Shown one piece after another: positions 23,220-34,122 of a DNA stretch of 64,000 nucleotides. The stretch's first letter is position 1; every line of letters starts with the position of its first letter. The position numbers and the translations under genes are program-made. The notes under the pieces were generated by a model, which was given only the letters and a program-made list of their open reading frames with translations, searched no databases and had not been told where the DNA came from. The DNA comes from Buddleja alternifolia (Eukaryota > Streptophyta > Magnoliopsida > Lamiales > Scrophulariaceae), in contig CM033392.1 in assembly GCA_019426215.1 (NCBI GenBank), forward strand, positions 40,354,666 to 40,418,665, read 5' to 3'.

Positions 23220-23545
23220 GTTGAATCAATTCACTGTCCTGGAGATGCCGTAGAGTCTGTTATCAATATTGTCTCCATTGATCTTATGAACGAATACGTC
23301 CCAAACCATCGAGGGTTCTGGATGCTATTGGGACTTCGGAAGTGTCAGTAGCGCCTTCTTGTTTCGAGGCTGGTTCTACTTCCAAGTCTATTCCACCTTC
23401 ACAACCCAATCATCCTGAGCCCAGATCCGTGGAGAAAAGGAGGTTCTCTGACCATCTGAGAGAATTGGCTACTCTTAGAAATGACCATGGTTCACAAAAA
23501 CGGTTGCGGAATGGTCGCTGCCGTTCCACACATTTATCCATTTAA
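23220..23545 (+). other. Coding-like patch of unknown origin
   Basis: Base composition and codon-like usage are less AT-rich than the surroundings. One frame reads through VESVINIVSIDLMNEYVPNH, then a stop, then a charged Ser/Pro/Arg-rich segment. It may be a decayed exon. I recognise no family. Confidence 0.2.
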
Positions 23546-24039
23546 ATTTTCAAATAAATTTTTTTTTTCAAAGAAATATTAAAACATGTATAATTTAAGT
23601 GGTTATTTAAATGTCTAAGTAACACAATTTTAAACATAGAATATTCCAAACATTGAAGTCTAGAATTATTGTTATAATAATTGTTTTATTAAAAACGCAT
23701 CAAATTAAATTATATCAGCTTTCAATTTTCCAAAATATCACGCTTAATTAGTTATATTTTGTTTGTTCCATTTATACCCAAAATACAAAATTTAAGCAAT
23801 TTTCTATAATAAACTCTAATCGAAAAACGTAGTAATTAATGCTTAAAATCAATCTTAATTTATTTAATTTCTATTTTCATTTCACCCATTTGTTTTCCAT
23901 TTTCTTCTTTATTTTATAGCATTTTTATTTTATAGTATTTCTCTTTCTTCTTTCCTTAGAAGACATCTGTATGTTTATTCTTCCCCAAAATTTTCTTTTT
24001 CCTTTATTATGTTATATGTTCCTCATTTTCCATTCTGAG

Positions 24040-24320
24040 AAGTGAGACCAGAACGCCGCCCCTTCATCTTTCTTCTCTCTCTCTCTTCCATACATGCCGA
24101 CAAGATTGGGACCGTTCCGAGACGCCACGAAATCGGGCGAGACAGCCACATCAGTCCGATTTCTCGGCCGTTTCGTTGAAAATCGGCGGATCCATCTCCG
24201 GTTCCATGCTACCCACGTTATGGCCTGGAACTTTGAAACACCGGTCGCCGTTCCAGTGCCGAAACGGCTGTTCCGGCCAAGATCCCGGCGTTCCGGCGAA
24301 CCATGGATATGACCCAGAGG
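24040..24320. other. GC-rich patch with repeated CCGTTCCG/CGGTTCC words
   Basis: A sharp rise in GC in otherwise AT-rich DNA, open on both strands over about 200 bp. It could be a captured or dead 5' gene end or a simple CGG-word repeat. No domain recognised. Confidence 0.3.
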
Positions 24321-24707
24321 AATCTGATCCAGACACTGGAATTGTCTAAATATCAAGTTTTTTTCGGAAACGGTAGTTATTACATATTTCAAAAACTCTA
24401 TCTAGTCGTAAAAAGATTAGTAGTACTGCTGATTTGATGAATTATCACTGGATGCAGAGTGAAAACAGATATGCAATTCAGGCTCCCAAAGTCAAAGTTT
24501 TACAAATTTGTGATGTGAATTGATTCCAAATCAGTTGAAATTATCATTGCCAAAACACGTGGAATATTTAAGAGATGGCTCAATGGTGAAACTACCCGGT
24601 AAATATAATGACTTAATGAGAAAATAAAGCAACAAAGAAGATGAATTTTTCTTTGTGGAAACCCAAAACTAGGGAAAATCCACGTCCAACTAATTCTATT
24701 ACGTTGG

Positions 24708-24741
24708 TGTTATGTCCTCAGATGACATAAATGATTGAATG
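24708..24741 (+). repeat. Old plus-strand copia: 5' LTR piece 1
   Basis: Starts TGTTATGTCCTCAGATGACA, which matches the LTR start of the related minus-strand family (TGTTAGGATTATGC). It continues directly into 43105 once the minus copia and one copy of its TSD are removed. Confidence 0.75.
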
Positions 24742-26464
24742 TATTGGGTTTCACGAAAAATTACACAGCAAAAGATAAATAACCCATAGATGGTCGTCTC
24801 GATTTACATATTCAAATAAAAAAGGGTAAAACATACTCGTTGAAGTGAATTGGTTGGAGAATCCGGCTCTTCTAAATTTCTCAAATCTTCTACAGATCTA
24901 GCTTCTTTAATTCTCGAAAAATTCAGGCTTCTTGAATTCCTTGAAGATTTTTTGAAGTCAAATCCGAACGGCGAATATACTTTGTCTCTGACTAATCACG
25001 CGGTTTGATGAAGAAGAAAAAACTTCTTCTTTGTTGTCTAAAGGGCAACAATTGTCTAAAGGGCAACAACTAGTGCCAAAGAGAGAGGGATGATGTTTTC
25101 TTTTTCTACTGCTAGGAGAGTTATGAATAACTTAGGTCAAATCTTACAAGTGATGTGTATTTATATCATTTGACTTATTAACCAAAACAAGACCCACCAA
25201 CCTTATGTCAGGCGTCCAAATAGACACCCACTATGGCATGGATTAGCCTTGTGTTTTAATTAATTTTTATAATTTAATTAATTATTTATTTAATAAATAA
25301 ATTAATTAATTAACCAATTAACTAGATAAATTATTTTATTAATTTATTTCTCAGGAAATTAATTAATAATTAATTTTATTCATTAATTAATTATCTCATC
25401 TAATGAGTAACTAATTAATCATATTTAACTTATCTAATAAATTAAATCTCCTAGTCTTTATAGAAAAATTCTTCACGTTTTTTCTTTATCAATCCTTTAG
25501 CGTGACTCTTTAGGTTCGTTTCGTTTGACAATGAGAGGAATCCAAAGAGAGTGGGCAACACCTAACCAGTCATGTAGTCCACTTCGTAGCCCAAATGAAA
25601 TTGAATGAATGGATCATTTCACAACCTTTCAACTATGAATACCATATACGTATAAACCTTTTGTTCTCATGTCCCAATCAAGTGAGAGTCACGGTAATGT
25701 CAAACTCACTGAACTTGACCATATGTATTAATTATAATAATATGAGATCATTGAGTTCGCTTTTGTGCCTAGAACAATCGACTCTATTACTTTGGCCAAA
25801 GACTTTGAACTCTATTATCTATAATCATATAGGACACTTTTTCATTCACTTATGAGAGAACAAATCTCATCTTAGTAATCAGCTAAGACTACCACTCTCA
25901 TCAAGACGCATTTCAAGATTGACTCCACCAATGGGTGAATTTGATCTACTTACTCTAGCGACAGACTTGATGTCACAAGTGCATCTTCAGCCTGATACTT
26001 CAGGTCATAGGTTCACTTACACCTATCATGAATAATCATTGATAGTCATAGAGTGAAAACCTATATGACAGAAACGATGTGAGTCGTGTTCGAGCATATC
26101 AGTTCCACTGATGTGCCTACAATCTTAAACTCTCACTATCACATAGTGCTCGACTGACACTCTCATGTTAAAGCTCAGATTGTACATGTATTCCAAGTTG
26201 TCATTGTCCACTAAAGACTTCATATTACTTGCGAACTAATTAAGTAATCAAGATCAATCTCTCTAGTATCTTTCTTCCTATCTCATTGGAAGTAGAGAGA
26301 TTACACTGAAGTCATGGACAAACGTTTTACACTACTTACATATGTAAATAAGATTTATGTGAAAACGAAGATAATGCCTTTTATTATAAATAGAATAACT
26401 CATTTACAAGTGGAATGCCCTATTCAATCTATCATCTATGGCATCTAAGGGCATAATTCTAACA
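24742..26464 (-). repeat. 3' LTR of the minus-strand copia
   Basis: 1723 bp. On the minus strand it begins TGTTAGAATTATGCCC. Its far end reads TA instead of TG on the plus strand (mutated terminus), but position and TSD fix the boundary. Confidence 0.9.
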
Positions 26465-26475
26465 ATCTCCCACTT
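26465..26475 (-). promoter_or_regulatory. Polypurine tract of the minus-strand copia
   Basis: The minus strand reads CAAGTGGGAGAT directly before TGTTAGAA, the standard plus-strand primer of Tork/Tnt1-like copia elements. Confidence 0.9.
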
Positions 26476-26489
26476 GCACTCAATGCCAC

Positions 26490-26983
26490 TCTCTGTGGTA
26501 TCTAATACCCATCCTTTCCAGGTATCGGTCCAAAACTGCCAGTGGTAGTGGTTTGGTGAACGGGTTTGCTACATTGTCAACTGAGACTATTTTCTGCATT
26601 GCTATCTCTCCTCTACCAACGATCTTTCTGATGATGTAAAATCTTCTCTCAATACGTTTTGACTTATTATAAGACCCTGGTTCTTGTCTTGCGCTATTGT
26701 TCCATTGTTGTCACAGTAAAATGGCAATGAGAGCTCAAAATTAGGAACCACTTGAAGTTCTCCAAGAAACTTCCTCAGCTAAACAACTTCTTTGGCTGCC
26801 TCCGGGGCTACCACATATTCTGCTTCAGTAGTGGAATCAACAGTTGTGCTTTGCTTGGAACTCCACCATTAAGCGTGAATACAAACTCTAAGGTGGATTT
26901 TCAGTCATTCACATCAAACTGAAAGTTTGAATCAGTGTAACCATCCACCTTCAGATCTCCACCTCCATAGATGAGAATCATAT
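26490..26983 (-). pseudogene. RNase H (C-terminal part) of the minus-strand copia
   Basis: The minus strand reads ILIYGGGDLKVDGYTDSNFQ, then with stops KSTLEFVFTLNGG. These are the copia RNase H blocks around the first catalytic Asp (GYTDS). Several stops and frameshifts follow. It is separated from the upstream part of RNase H by the LTR insertion at 26984-28651. Confidence 0.8.
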
Positions 26984-28651
26984 GTTGTGAATCGTTCTAG
27001 CGGATAAAAAAATTTTCGATTCACAATCCAAGATACAATTCGTGCTTTTGAAATCTTTATAAACACAAAAGAGATGAATTAAAGATTAAGGCAATCTAAT
27101 TATCTTTTCACGATTTAATTCAAGCCTAGCTTTTTAAAAGTAATGAATCATTCATTCCCCTAGATTATCACGCAAAGATGACTTTCGTCTTGAAGCTCCA
27201 ACCTCCTTACCTAAGACAGGGGCGGACGGCTAGGATTTATAGGGAGGGAGATTTTTTTTTGTGTTTTACTTCTTTTTGCTCTCTAAGATAAAAAGTGTGT
27301 TGTTGTTGTGATTTTAAATGAACCAACAAGTGTTTGAATAAAAAAAACACCTATGCCTTGTATAAGGGGTCGACCGAATTAGCCTATGGGATGGGGTCAG
27401 TGGGCCTCATCAAATTCCAAGCTCAGTCCAATCCAATTGACAATTAATTAAATACTTTACTCTTTTAATTAATAGTATTTTGTTAATTCTAAATTAATAA
27501 TACTATTAACATTAATTGAATAAATATATTGAATTCCAATAATTAAATATATATATATATATTATAATCAATATATCCCATTTATTTAATAATTTCCACT
27601 CTAATTGAAATTACCAAAATACCCTTATGAAGTAAAACTCTTTCATTCTATCATCTTTATATAGCGCGACTCTCTAGGCTCATCTTGATTGGCATTGAGA
27701 GGATTCCAATGATATAGCTATCACCAAGCTAGTCCCGTGAAGCTATACTGAAACCCAATCAAGTGCGAGATAAATACATCATCATGAACCTTTAAGTTAC
27801 ATTACCGTATGTGTATAAGCTCTTCACTGACACAACCCGATCAAGATTGACGCAACCCGATCAAGTAAGAGTCATAGAATATCATCCTCATATAACTTGA
27901 TACTATACTGCATAATCATACCTATGTGAAATTACCAAACTGCCCTAAGTATCCATTACAAATCAGTTATAATTGTTTTGGCCAAAGACTTTAATTTCAC
28001 AACACCTATGGCGTAGAGGTCGCTTCTCGTTTACTTTCGAGACAGTGAATCCCTTATTGGCAGTCAACTTCCCATTGTCGAATGTACCAATTGAATCGTA
28101 CCTCGAGGTCGGCCCCATCAAAAGCGAGTGGGCGTAACTACTATAATAACTTATTCAATGATACGAGCACAATGTAAAAGACTCCTCAGGTCTAAAGCTC
28201 ACTCATACTATCGTAATAGGTAATCCTTGTCATTGACAGTCACCAAGTTAAAACCCATGTGATCGTATTATAACGAGTCGTGTTTGAATATGTCAACTCC
28301 GTTAATCATACTCATGCCACTAGCTCCCACTATCCAATCAGTGTAAGACTTGCACTTTCTTCTCAAATCAAGTGTCATATGAGTTGAACCTTAACGCCCA
28401 ATTGAGATTCTCTAACTTGTGAACCATGTTTATAAGATCAAGCACTTAACTCCACCAGTGCTTCTACTTATCAAATAAGTAGTGGTGAGTAAACCTCAAT
28501 CTTAAGGACCTATTTGTTCAATACATTTAATGCCACAATTAGATTTATAAGAACCAATTCCAATGTCTTTTTATTAATAATCAAAATGTTTATTCAATAC
28601 AAATAAAATGCCCAATTAAATCTTATTCCTCAATGGAATAGAGGGGCATAT
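26984..28651 (-). mobile_element. Copia LTR inserted in RNase H
   Basis: Shares the GCGCGACTCTCTAGGCTCAT-type block and AATGCCCAATT-type end with the other copia LTRs. CATAT occurs at both edges (26979-26983 and 28647-28651), and removing one copy restores the RNase H frame (RTMDMILIYGG). The LTR terminus next to 28651 lacks the usual TGTTAG, so it is slightly truncated or the edge copy of CATAT is coincidental. No internal domain, hence solo-like. Confidence 0.7.
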
Positions 28652-28950
28652 CCATGGTTCTTTTAAGATACTTGAGGATATTCTTCACAACTATTCAATG
28701 TTCCTTACCCGGGTTTGCCTGAAATCGACTTACTACGCTCATTGCATAAGCAATGTTGAGTCTTGTACATAGCATTGCATACACATGCTACTGACTGCAG
28801 ATGCGTAAGGTACAGTGCTCATCTCTTTTCTATCTTCCTCACTTTGAGGACACATAGACTTAGATAGATGTACCCAATATCTCATAGGAATAAACCATTT
28901 CTTAGACTCCTCCATCCTAAATCCCTTTAGGACCTTTTCTAAGTAAAGGG
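28652..28950 (-). pseudogene. RT end / RNase H start of the minus-strand copia
   Basis: The minus strand contains HLSKSMCPQSEEDRKEMSTV, PYASAVSSM and, further on, VKNILKYLKRT, the linker between RT and RNase H in copia pol. In-frame stops are present after PYASAVSSM. Confidence 0.8.
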
Positions 28951-29776
28951 CTTAAGAAAGACCAATCATTCTGTTCGTTCTATCTCTATATATAAGATTT
29001 CCCAGAATATAGGGTGCTTCTCCCAAGTCTTTCATGAAAAACATACTCGAAAGTCGTTTCTTGACAGTGGTCAGCATTCCCACGTCGTTTTCTATGAGTA
29101 GAATATCATATAATACTATGAATGATATCTTGCTCTCATTAGTCTTCTTGTAGACACAGGGTTCATCGTCGTTCTTGATGAAGCCATATCCCATAACTAC
29201 TTCATCAAAGTGAAGATTCGAACTTTGAGATGCCTGTTTGAGTCCATATATGGATCTCTCAAGCTTACATACTTTATGGATATCAGTCTCGGATACAAAA
29301 CCTTTCGGTTGTTCCATATAGATATCCCCTTTAGCAATCCATTAAGGAAAGAAGTTTTGACATCCATCTGCCATATCTCATAGTCCAAGTATGCAGTTAT
29401 AGATAACAGGATTCAGATGGATTTTATCATGGCCACGGACTAAAAAGGTCTCTTGATAGTCAATTCCTTCTCTTTGATTATAGCCTTTCTCTATGAGCCT
29501 AGCTTTGTAGGTATCAACCCGGCCACCGCACCAATCTTTCTTTTGTAGATCCATTTGCATCTTATAGGTACTATACCTTCAGAACGATCCACCAAAGTCC
29601 AGAATTAGATCAACTGCATAGAATCCATCTTTGTTTCCATTGCTTTTCACCATCTTAAAGCATCTACGTCCACCATAGCTTGATCATAGGTGGAGAGATC
29701 ATCTTCATGACCTTTTTCCACTACAATGTGAAGTCCCAACTCCCTTTGCAGTAGATACCCATACCTCTCAAGTTGA
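28951..29776 (-). pseudogene. Reverse transcriptase of the minus-strand copia
   Basis: Blocks in order: YKARLIEKGYNQREGIDYQE, YEIWQMDVKTSFLNG, MEQPKGFV, LERSIYGLKQASQ, then the active-site region reading FIVLYDILLIEND, then SMFFMKDLGEAPYILG. The expected YVDD is shortened to YD, removing catalytic aspartate context. Frameshifts divide the domain into three frames. The Athila-type element inserted just upstream (29777-36808). Confidence 0.9.
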
Positions 29777-29781
29777 TGGAT
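29777..29781. repeat. Left TSD (ATGGA) of the Athila-type element
   Basis: Matches 36804-36808 exactly. Confidence 0.95.
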
Positions 29782-30264
29782 GATAAGTGCAATATTTATA
29801 TATTTTATTACCTCTATATTTAGCATTTTATTGTGATTATATGGCCATTGGAACTGATTTTATCTCATTTTGTGATTTGGGCAAGAGTTGAAGTGCAAAA
29901 TATCAATTTCAATCAAAATGACAGATTTGGCGATGTTTCGGAAATATTAGTATATCTGAAGATGCAGACATTAGTTTCTATTGAATTTTATCTAGTTGGA
30001 AAGCTAAGACAAAGGCCTATATTTCTTATGAAGAAGTCCAGACCCAGTTCGGAAGTTAAAGGGCTCGAAAGTGTTGAAGAATTTAATGAAGATTTCTGTT
30101 CTGGACTGGACTGGAATGCGCAGCTTTGGTGAAAAATTCATAACTAGAGTTATGTGTCTTGGATTCCGTCAAGGCCAGTTGGAAATGAAAGCTAACACAT
30201 AAAGCTACAAATGTCTAGAAGGAGTTAAAGTCAGATTCGATGAATTAGAGGTGACAAATCAGAA

Positions 30265-30425
30265 TGTAAAGGGAAGAATATATTCTCCATGCTTTGATGT
30301 TAAAGAGAAGAATATATTCTCCATGCTTTGATGTTAAAGGGAAGAATATATTCTCCATGCTTTGATGTTAAAGGGAAGAATATATTCTCCATGTTTTGAT
30401 AAAGGAAGAGGGAATATATTCTCTT
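30265..30425 (+). repeat. 34-bp repeats carrying the palindrome AGAATATATTCT in U3
   Basis: Four units of GTTAAAGGGAAGAATATATT plus CTCCATGCTTTGAT and a fifth partial one. Each carries the 12-bp palindrome AGAATATATTCT. They end about 30 bp before the TATA box, where U3 enhancers of plant retrotransposons lie. The same array is at about 35770-35930 in the 3' LTR. Confidence 0.85.
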
Positions 30426-30451
30426 TATGATTATGTCATCTTTTCATTGCC

Positions 30452-30460
30452 TATATATAT
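30452..30460 (+). promoter_or_regulatory. TATA box of the 5' LTR
   Basis: TATATATAT in the context CATTGCCTATATATATG, downstream of the 34-bp repeats. Transcription would start about 30 bp further on. The equivalent in the 3' LTR is at 35958-35966. Confidence 0.65.
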
Positions 30461-31302
30461 GTCTTGCAAGAGTTGAAGAAGAACAACAAAAACAAGAAGA
30501 AAACAAAGAGAAGAGAGTTAGAAAAATAGTATTTTCAAGTTTTATGCTTACAATTATGAGTAGCTAAGTTTTTCTTTCGATTCAAGGGAGTTCATTTTGA
30601 TTCACATGTTGTGAGACACGGAGTTTCATCTATCTATCTACGGTTTGATTATCTTTTGTTTCTTATTCTTAATGTTCATGCTTGTTTAGATAATAATCTA
30701 AGGTGCACATTAGTTGATTATCTATTACAATCTATTGCTAACAAATCTTCATAATCCGTAATTGTTATGTTTGATTTGTGCATGTAGCAATTAGGTTTTC
30801 ATGATTAGGATCCCAATTTTCGTTGATAACCTAAGGGAAACATTAGAGTAAATTAAATAGTTGGCGCTTGCTTAAACTATTGTTTATCCTTAGTCGCTTC
30901 TAATTCGTTATGCTATTATTAACATGATTAGGATTGCTTAATACCGAATCAGTTGATAATAAGAATTTAACCGGGTGCTGGGCTTTGGTTAATGATATAC
31001 GGAAGTTAATACGGATATAAATAGCTGGTTATTTATGTTCTTGGCTAAGTAATCAAAGAATAGATAGTATTTTAGGTGTCTATGATCAACTTGAATTGAA
31101 GAACGAACTATCCTTGAATCGATGCTTTACATTTATTGAACTTCCTATTTAATTCCTGTCATTATTAATTCATCAAACAAACCTCCCCATTGAATATTAT
31201 TTTGATCAACCAATCTCTAGGGTTCGACCTGGACTTACGAGTACTACAAATTCTTGTGAGAACAGTAATTATATTTTGGTGTATTCGACACGTACCAAAT
31301 TT

Positions 31303-31320
31303 TGGCGTCGTTGCCGGGGA
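31303..31320 (+). promoter_or_regulatory. Primer binding site, tRNA-Asp type
   Basis: TGGCGTCGTTGCCGGGGA five bases after the LTR end. Athila-type elements use the 3' end of tRNA-Asp, whose complement has the form TGGCGCCGTTGCCGGG; one internal base differs. Confidence 0.85.
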
Positions 31321-31656
31321 TTGGTTTTTGGTCAAAATCTTATTTTATTCTAATTATTATTGCAATATATATAGGTTGTTAGATTTATATATTTCTTAGT
31401 TTTAAGTTTTATTGACTAGTTTGTGCATTGAAAAAAAAAACCAAAAAAAAAAACACTATTTTTCGAATTCGGCCACGAACTCTATATCAATCTTGAAGGA
31501 AACGTCGTTTTAAAAACAAGAGCACCACCCTCTCGGGCCCAAATTCCATCGTTTACTAGTTGTTTTTTGCGTTTTTATGTTTTTAGTCGGTTTTTAAGTT
31601 TTATTTTTATTTGTTTTCAATATTTCTATACTTTACCTTGTTAGTTTTTGTGTTTT

Positions 31657-34062
31657 ATGACCTCTAAGAGCCAGGAAATTGATCCAGAGATTGAAAGAAC
31701 GTTCCAAAGATTAAGAAGAGAGGCTAAACGGGCAATTGAAGAGGAAAACTCAATACCGGAAGAGTCAATCCCTTCTCCAAAGAGAAGCACCGAATCTCTG
31801 CACTTATTTTCAAGTGAATCAGACGAAGAGGAAGTCATGGATGGAAATAATAGGACTTTGAAGGAGTTGGCTACTCCGGATTTTAATTTACAACTTTTAT
31901 GCATTGAATATGCTGATTTAAATGTTGCCTTTGAATTGAAATCGGGATTGATTCACTTATTACCTAAATTTCGTGGTCTTGCAGGAGAGGATCCAAACAA
32001 GCACCTAAAGGAATTCCATGTTGTATGCTCGAGCATGAGACCGACGGGAGTATCTGAGGAACAAATTAAATTAAGAGCATTCCCATTTTCCTTAGCAGAT
32101 GATGCAAAAGATTGGCTTTATTACTTACCTTCAGGGACGATAACAACATGGAATGAGGTCAAAAGACTATTTTTGGAGAAGTACTTTCCAGCATCAAGGG
32201 CTGCCAACATAAGAAAAGAGATTTGTGGCATAAGGCAGTACAACGGAGAATCGTTATATGAATATTGGGAGCGATTTAAGAAGTTATGTGCAAGCTGTCC
32301 ACACCATCAGATAAGTGAGCAACTATTAATTCAATATTTTTATGAAGGCTTACTTCCCATGGAAAGGAACATGATTGATGCAGCAAGTGGAGGAGCTCTA
32401 GTGGATAAAACCCCCACCGCTGCTAGGACTTTAATTTCCAACATGGCAGCAAATTCACAACAATTTGGCATGAGGTTAGATCATACACCTAAAAAAGTCA
32501 ACGAGGTAAGTACATCTAACCTTGAGCATCAAATTTTTGAGTTAACTTCATTAGTTCGTCAGATGGCCGTAGGAAATTTGCAAGTAGCGAAGGTATGTGG
32601 TATTTGTTCAGTTACAGGACACCACACTGATGCGTGTCCTACATTGCAAGAAGAAACGAACCAGCAAGCCAATGCCATTGGAGGATTCCCAGGTCAGCAA
32701 CAAAGAAAGTACGATCCTTATTCCAATTCATACAATCCAGGCTGGCGAGATCACCCCAATCTCAGTTATGGAAATCAAGTTGGGCAAAATCGTTATCAAC
32801 ATTCTTTCCAGCCTCGACAGCAACATCAAACGAATCAATCTTTGAATTCAAGTATGGCTTTAGATGAAATTGTTAAAGCTCTCGCTAACAATACCCAACA
32901 ATTTCAACAGGAAACAAGGAACAGCATCCAAAATTTGGAGAAACAGATAAGTCAGTTAGCAACTTCGATGAGCAAGATGGAAGCTCAAGGTTCGGGCAAA
33001 TTACCCTCCCAAACAATCATAAATCCTAGAGAGAATGCTAGTGTAGTAACTTTGCGGAGCGGAAAAGAAACTCGGAGACCAATTCAAAGTGTGTCGGAAG
33101 AAGAAAAACCTACAGAAGCTAAAATTAGTCTCGAAGCTCCTAAGGTAAGTTTTCCTTCAAACATGCATAATTCCACTAACACTGTTCCTGTTTCCATCCC
33201 CTTTCCAAGCAGGTTAAGTAAATCCAAGAAACAAAATGAAGAGAAGGAGATATTGGAGACATTCAGGAAGGTAGCAGTAAACATTCCACTGCTTGATGCT
33301 ATTAGTCAGATTCCGAGATATGCAAAATTTCTTAAGGAGCTATGCACCACGAAGAGGAAGCTACGAGGAGACGAAAAGATTAAAGTGGATGAAAATGTGT
33401 CTGCAATAATCCAGCGAAAACTGCCACCTAAGTGTAAGGATCCAGGTACGTTTACTATCCCTTGTGTGATTGGTAATAATAGATTTGAACGTGCCATGTT
33501 AGATTTAGGTGCATCAATTAACGTCATGCCTTATTCAATTTATGCATCTCTTAATTTGGGTCCCTTAAAACAAACTGGTGTTATTATACAATTGGCGGAT
33601 CGATCTAATGCATACCCTGAGGGGGTACTTGAGGATGTGTTAGTGCAGGTGAACGAGTTAATCTTTCCAGCTGATTTTTACATTCTGAATATGGAAGATA
33701 ATGGATCCCCAAATCCAGCCCCGATCCTCCTAGGACGTCCCTTCCTCAAAACAGCAAGAACAATGATTGATGCTCATAATGGCACTTTATCAATGGAGTT
33801 CGATGGGCAGATTGTCAAATTTGACATATTCGAATCCATGAGGTATCCCCCTGATGTGAATTCAGTTTATTCTATTGACATTATTGATGTGTTAGAACAG
33901 GAAGCTAGTGAGAAAAATCAAGCTGGTATACATAGGAAGTTGCAACTACAAGAGTTAGAGGAGATTCGCCTCAATGGACATAGAGTTAAACCTTTATACG
34001 AAGGTTTTCAAGAGCATACAATAGAGGAAGTTTCATTGATCAATCCAACTTACTTGGATTAA
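31657..34062 (+). CDS. Gag-protease polyprotein of Athila-type element, 801 aa, intact
   Basis: I use the ATG at 31657; an in-frame TTG lies 9 nt upstream. Order of parts: acidic N terminus; retrotransposon gag domain about residues 112-215 (ADDAKDWLYYLPSGTITTW, FLEKYFP, WERFKKLC); an intact CCHC zinc knuckle at about 314-327 (CGICSVTGHHTDAC); a Gln/Asn-rich segment; a predicted coiled coil about 400-445; a basic linker; an aspartic protease domain from about 600. The protease site reads LDLGASINVMP, the DLGA variant usual in Athila-type elements, with LGRPFLKTARTMID downstream. It forms the capsid and processes it. No stop or frameshift in 801 codons. There is no RT after it: TAA at 34060-34062 is followed by the hairpins at 34071. 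Confidence 0.95.
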   Translation: MTSKSQEIDPEIERTFQRLRREAKRAIEEENSIPEESIPSPKRSTESLHLFSSESDEEEVMDGNNRTLKELATPDFNLQLLCIEYADLNVAFELKSGLIHLLPKFRGLAGEDPNKHLKEFHVVCSSMRPTGVSEEQIKLRAFPFSLADDAKDWLYYLPSGTITTWNEVKRLFLEKYFPASRAANIRKEICGIRQYNGESLYEYWERFKKLCASCPHHQISEQLLIQYFYEGLLPMERNMIDAASGGALVDKTPTAARTLISNMAANSQQFGMRLDHTPKKVNEVSTSNLEHQIFELTSLVRQMAVGNLQVAKVCGICSVTGHHTDACPTLQEETNQQANAIGGFPGQQQRKYDPYSNSYNPGWRDHPNLSYGNQVGQNRYQHSFQPRQQHQTNQSLNSSMALDEIVKALANNTQQFQQETRNSIQNLEKQISQLATSMSKMEAQGSGKLPSQTIINPRENASVVTLRSGKETRRPIQSVSEEEKPTEAKISLEAPKVSFPSNMHNSTNTVPVSIPFPSRLSKSKKQNEEKEILETFRKVAVNIPLLDAISQIPRYAKFLKELCTTKRKLRGDEKIKVDENVSAIIQRKLPPKCKDPGTFTIPCVIGNNRFERAMLDLGASINVMPYSIYASLNLGPLKQTGVIIQLADRSNAYPEGVLEDVLVQVNELIFPADFYILNMEDNGSPNPAPILLGRPFLKTARTMIDAHNGTLSMEFDGQIVKFDIFESMRYPPDVNSVYSIDIIDVLEQEASEKNQAGIHRKLQLQELEEIRLNGHRVKPLYEGFQEHTIEEVSLINPTYLD

Positions 34063-34070
34063 AAAGCTGC

Positions 34071-34122
34071 AAAGTCGAGCCAACGACTTTAAAAAAAGGC
34101 GCTGCTTGGGAGGCAACCCAAG
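34071..34122 (+). other. Two tandem hairpins directly after gag-pro
   Basis: Hairpin 1 (34071-34090): AAAGTCG / loop AGCCAA / CGACTTT, a perfect 7-bp stem. Hairpin 2 (34105-34122): CTTGGG / loop AGGCAA / CCCAAG, a perfect 6-bp stem. The first starts 8 nt after the stop codon. Their counterparts at 51857-51906 have compensatory stem changes, which supports folding as RNA. Function unknown. Confidence 0.8.

Larger units (their letters stand above)
21915..24707. other. Low-copy-looking region, no confident gene
   Basis: Mostly AT-rich with no spliced gene model I can support. Local hints are listed separately (22549-22770, 23220-23545 and 24040-24320). It ends where the old plus-strand copia LTR begins. 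Confidence 0.5.
29782..31297 (+). repeat. 5' LTR of the Athila-type element
   Basis: 1516 bp, TGATAAGTGC...CGTACCA. Contains four 34-bp repeats (30265-30400), TATA box at 30452-30460, and a short region near the end used as R/U5. The 99-codon frame at the LTR start occurs in both LTRs only because they are near-identical, and it is not treated as a gene. Confidence 0.95.

Noticed and set aside
29833..30132. 99-codon frame present in both LTRs of the Athila-type element (also 35339-35638)
   Set aside because: Conserved only because the two LTRs are near-identical; no start context, domain or independent homologue is visible.
30265..30425. Regular 34-bp repeats resembling a CRISPR array
   Set aside because: The units are contiguous with no spacers, lie in an LTR, and the context is plant nuclear DNA.
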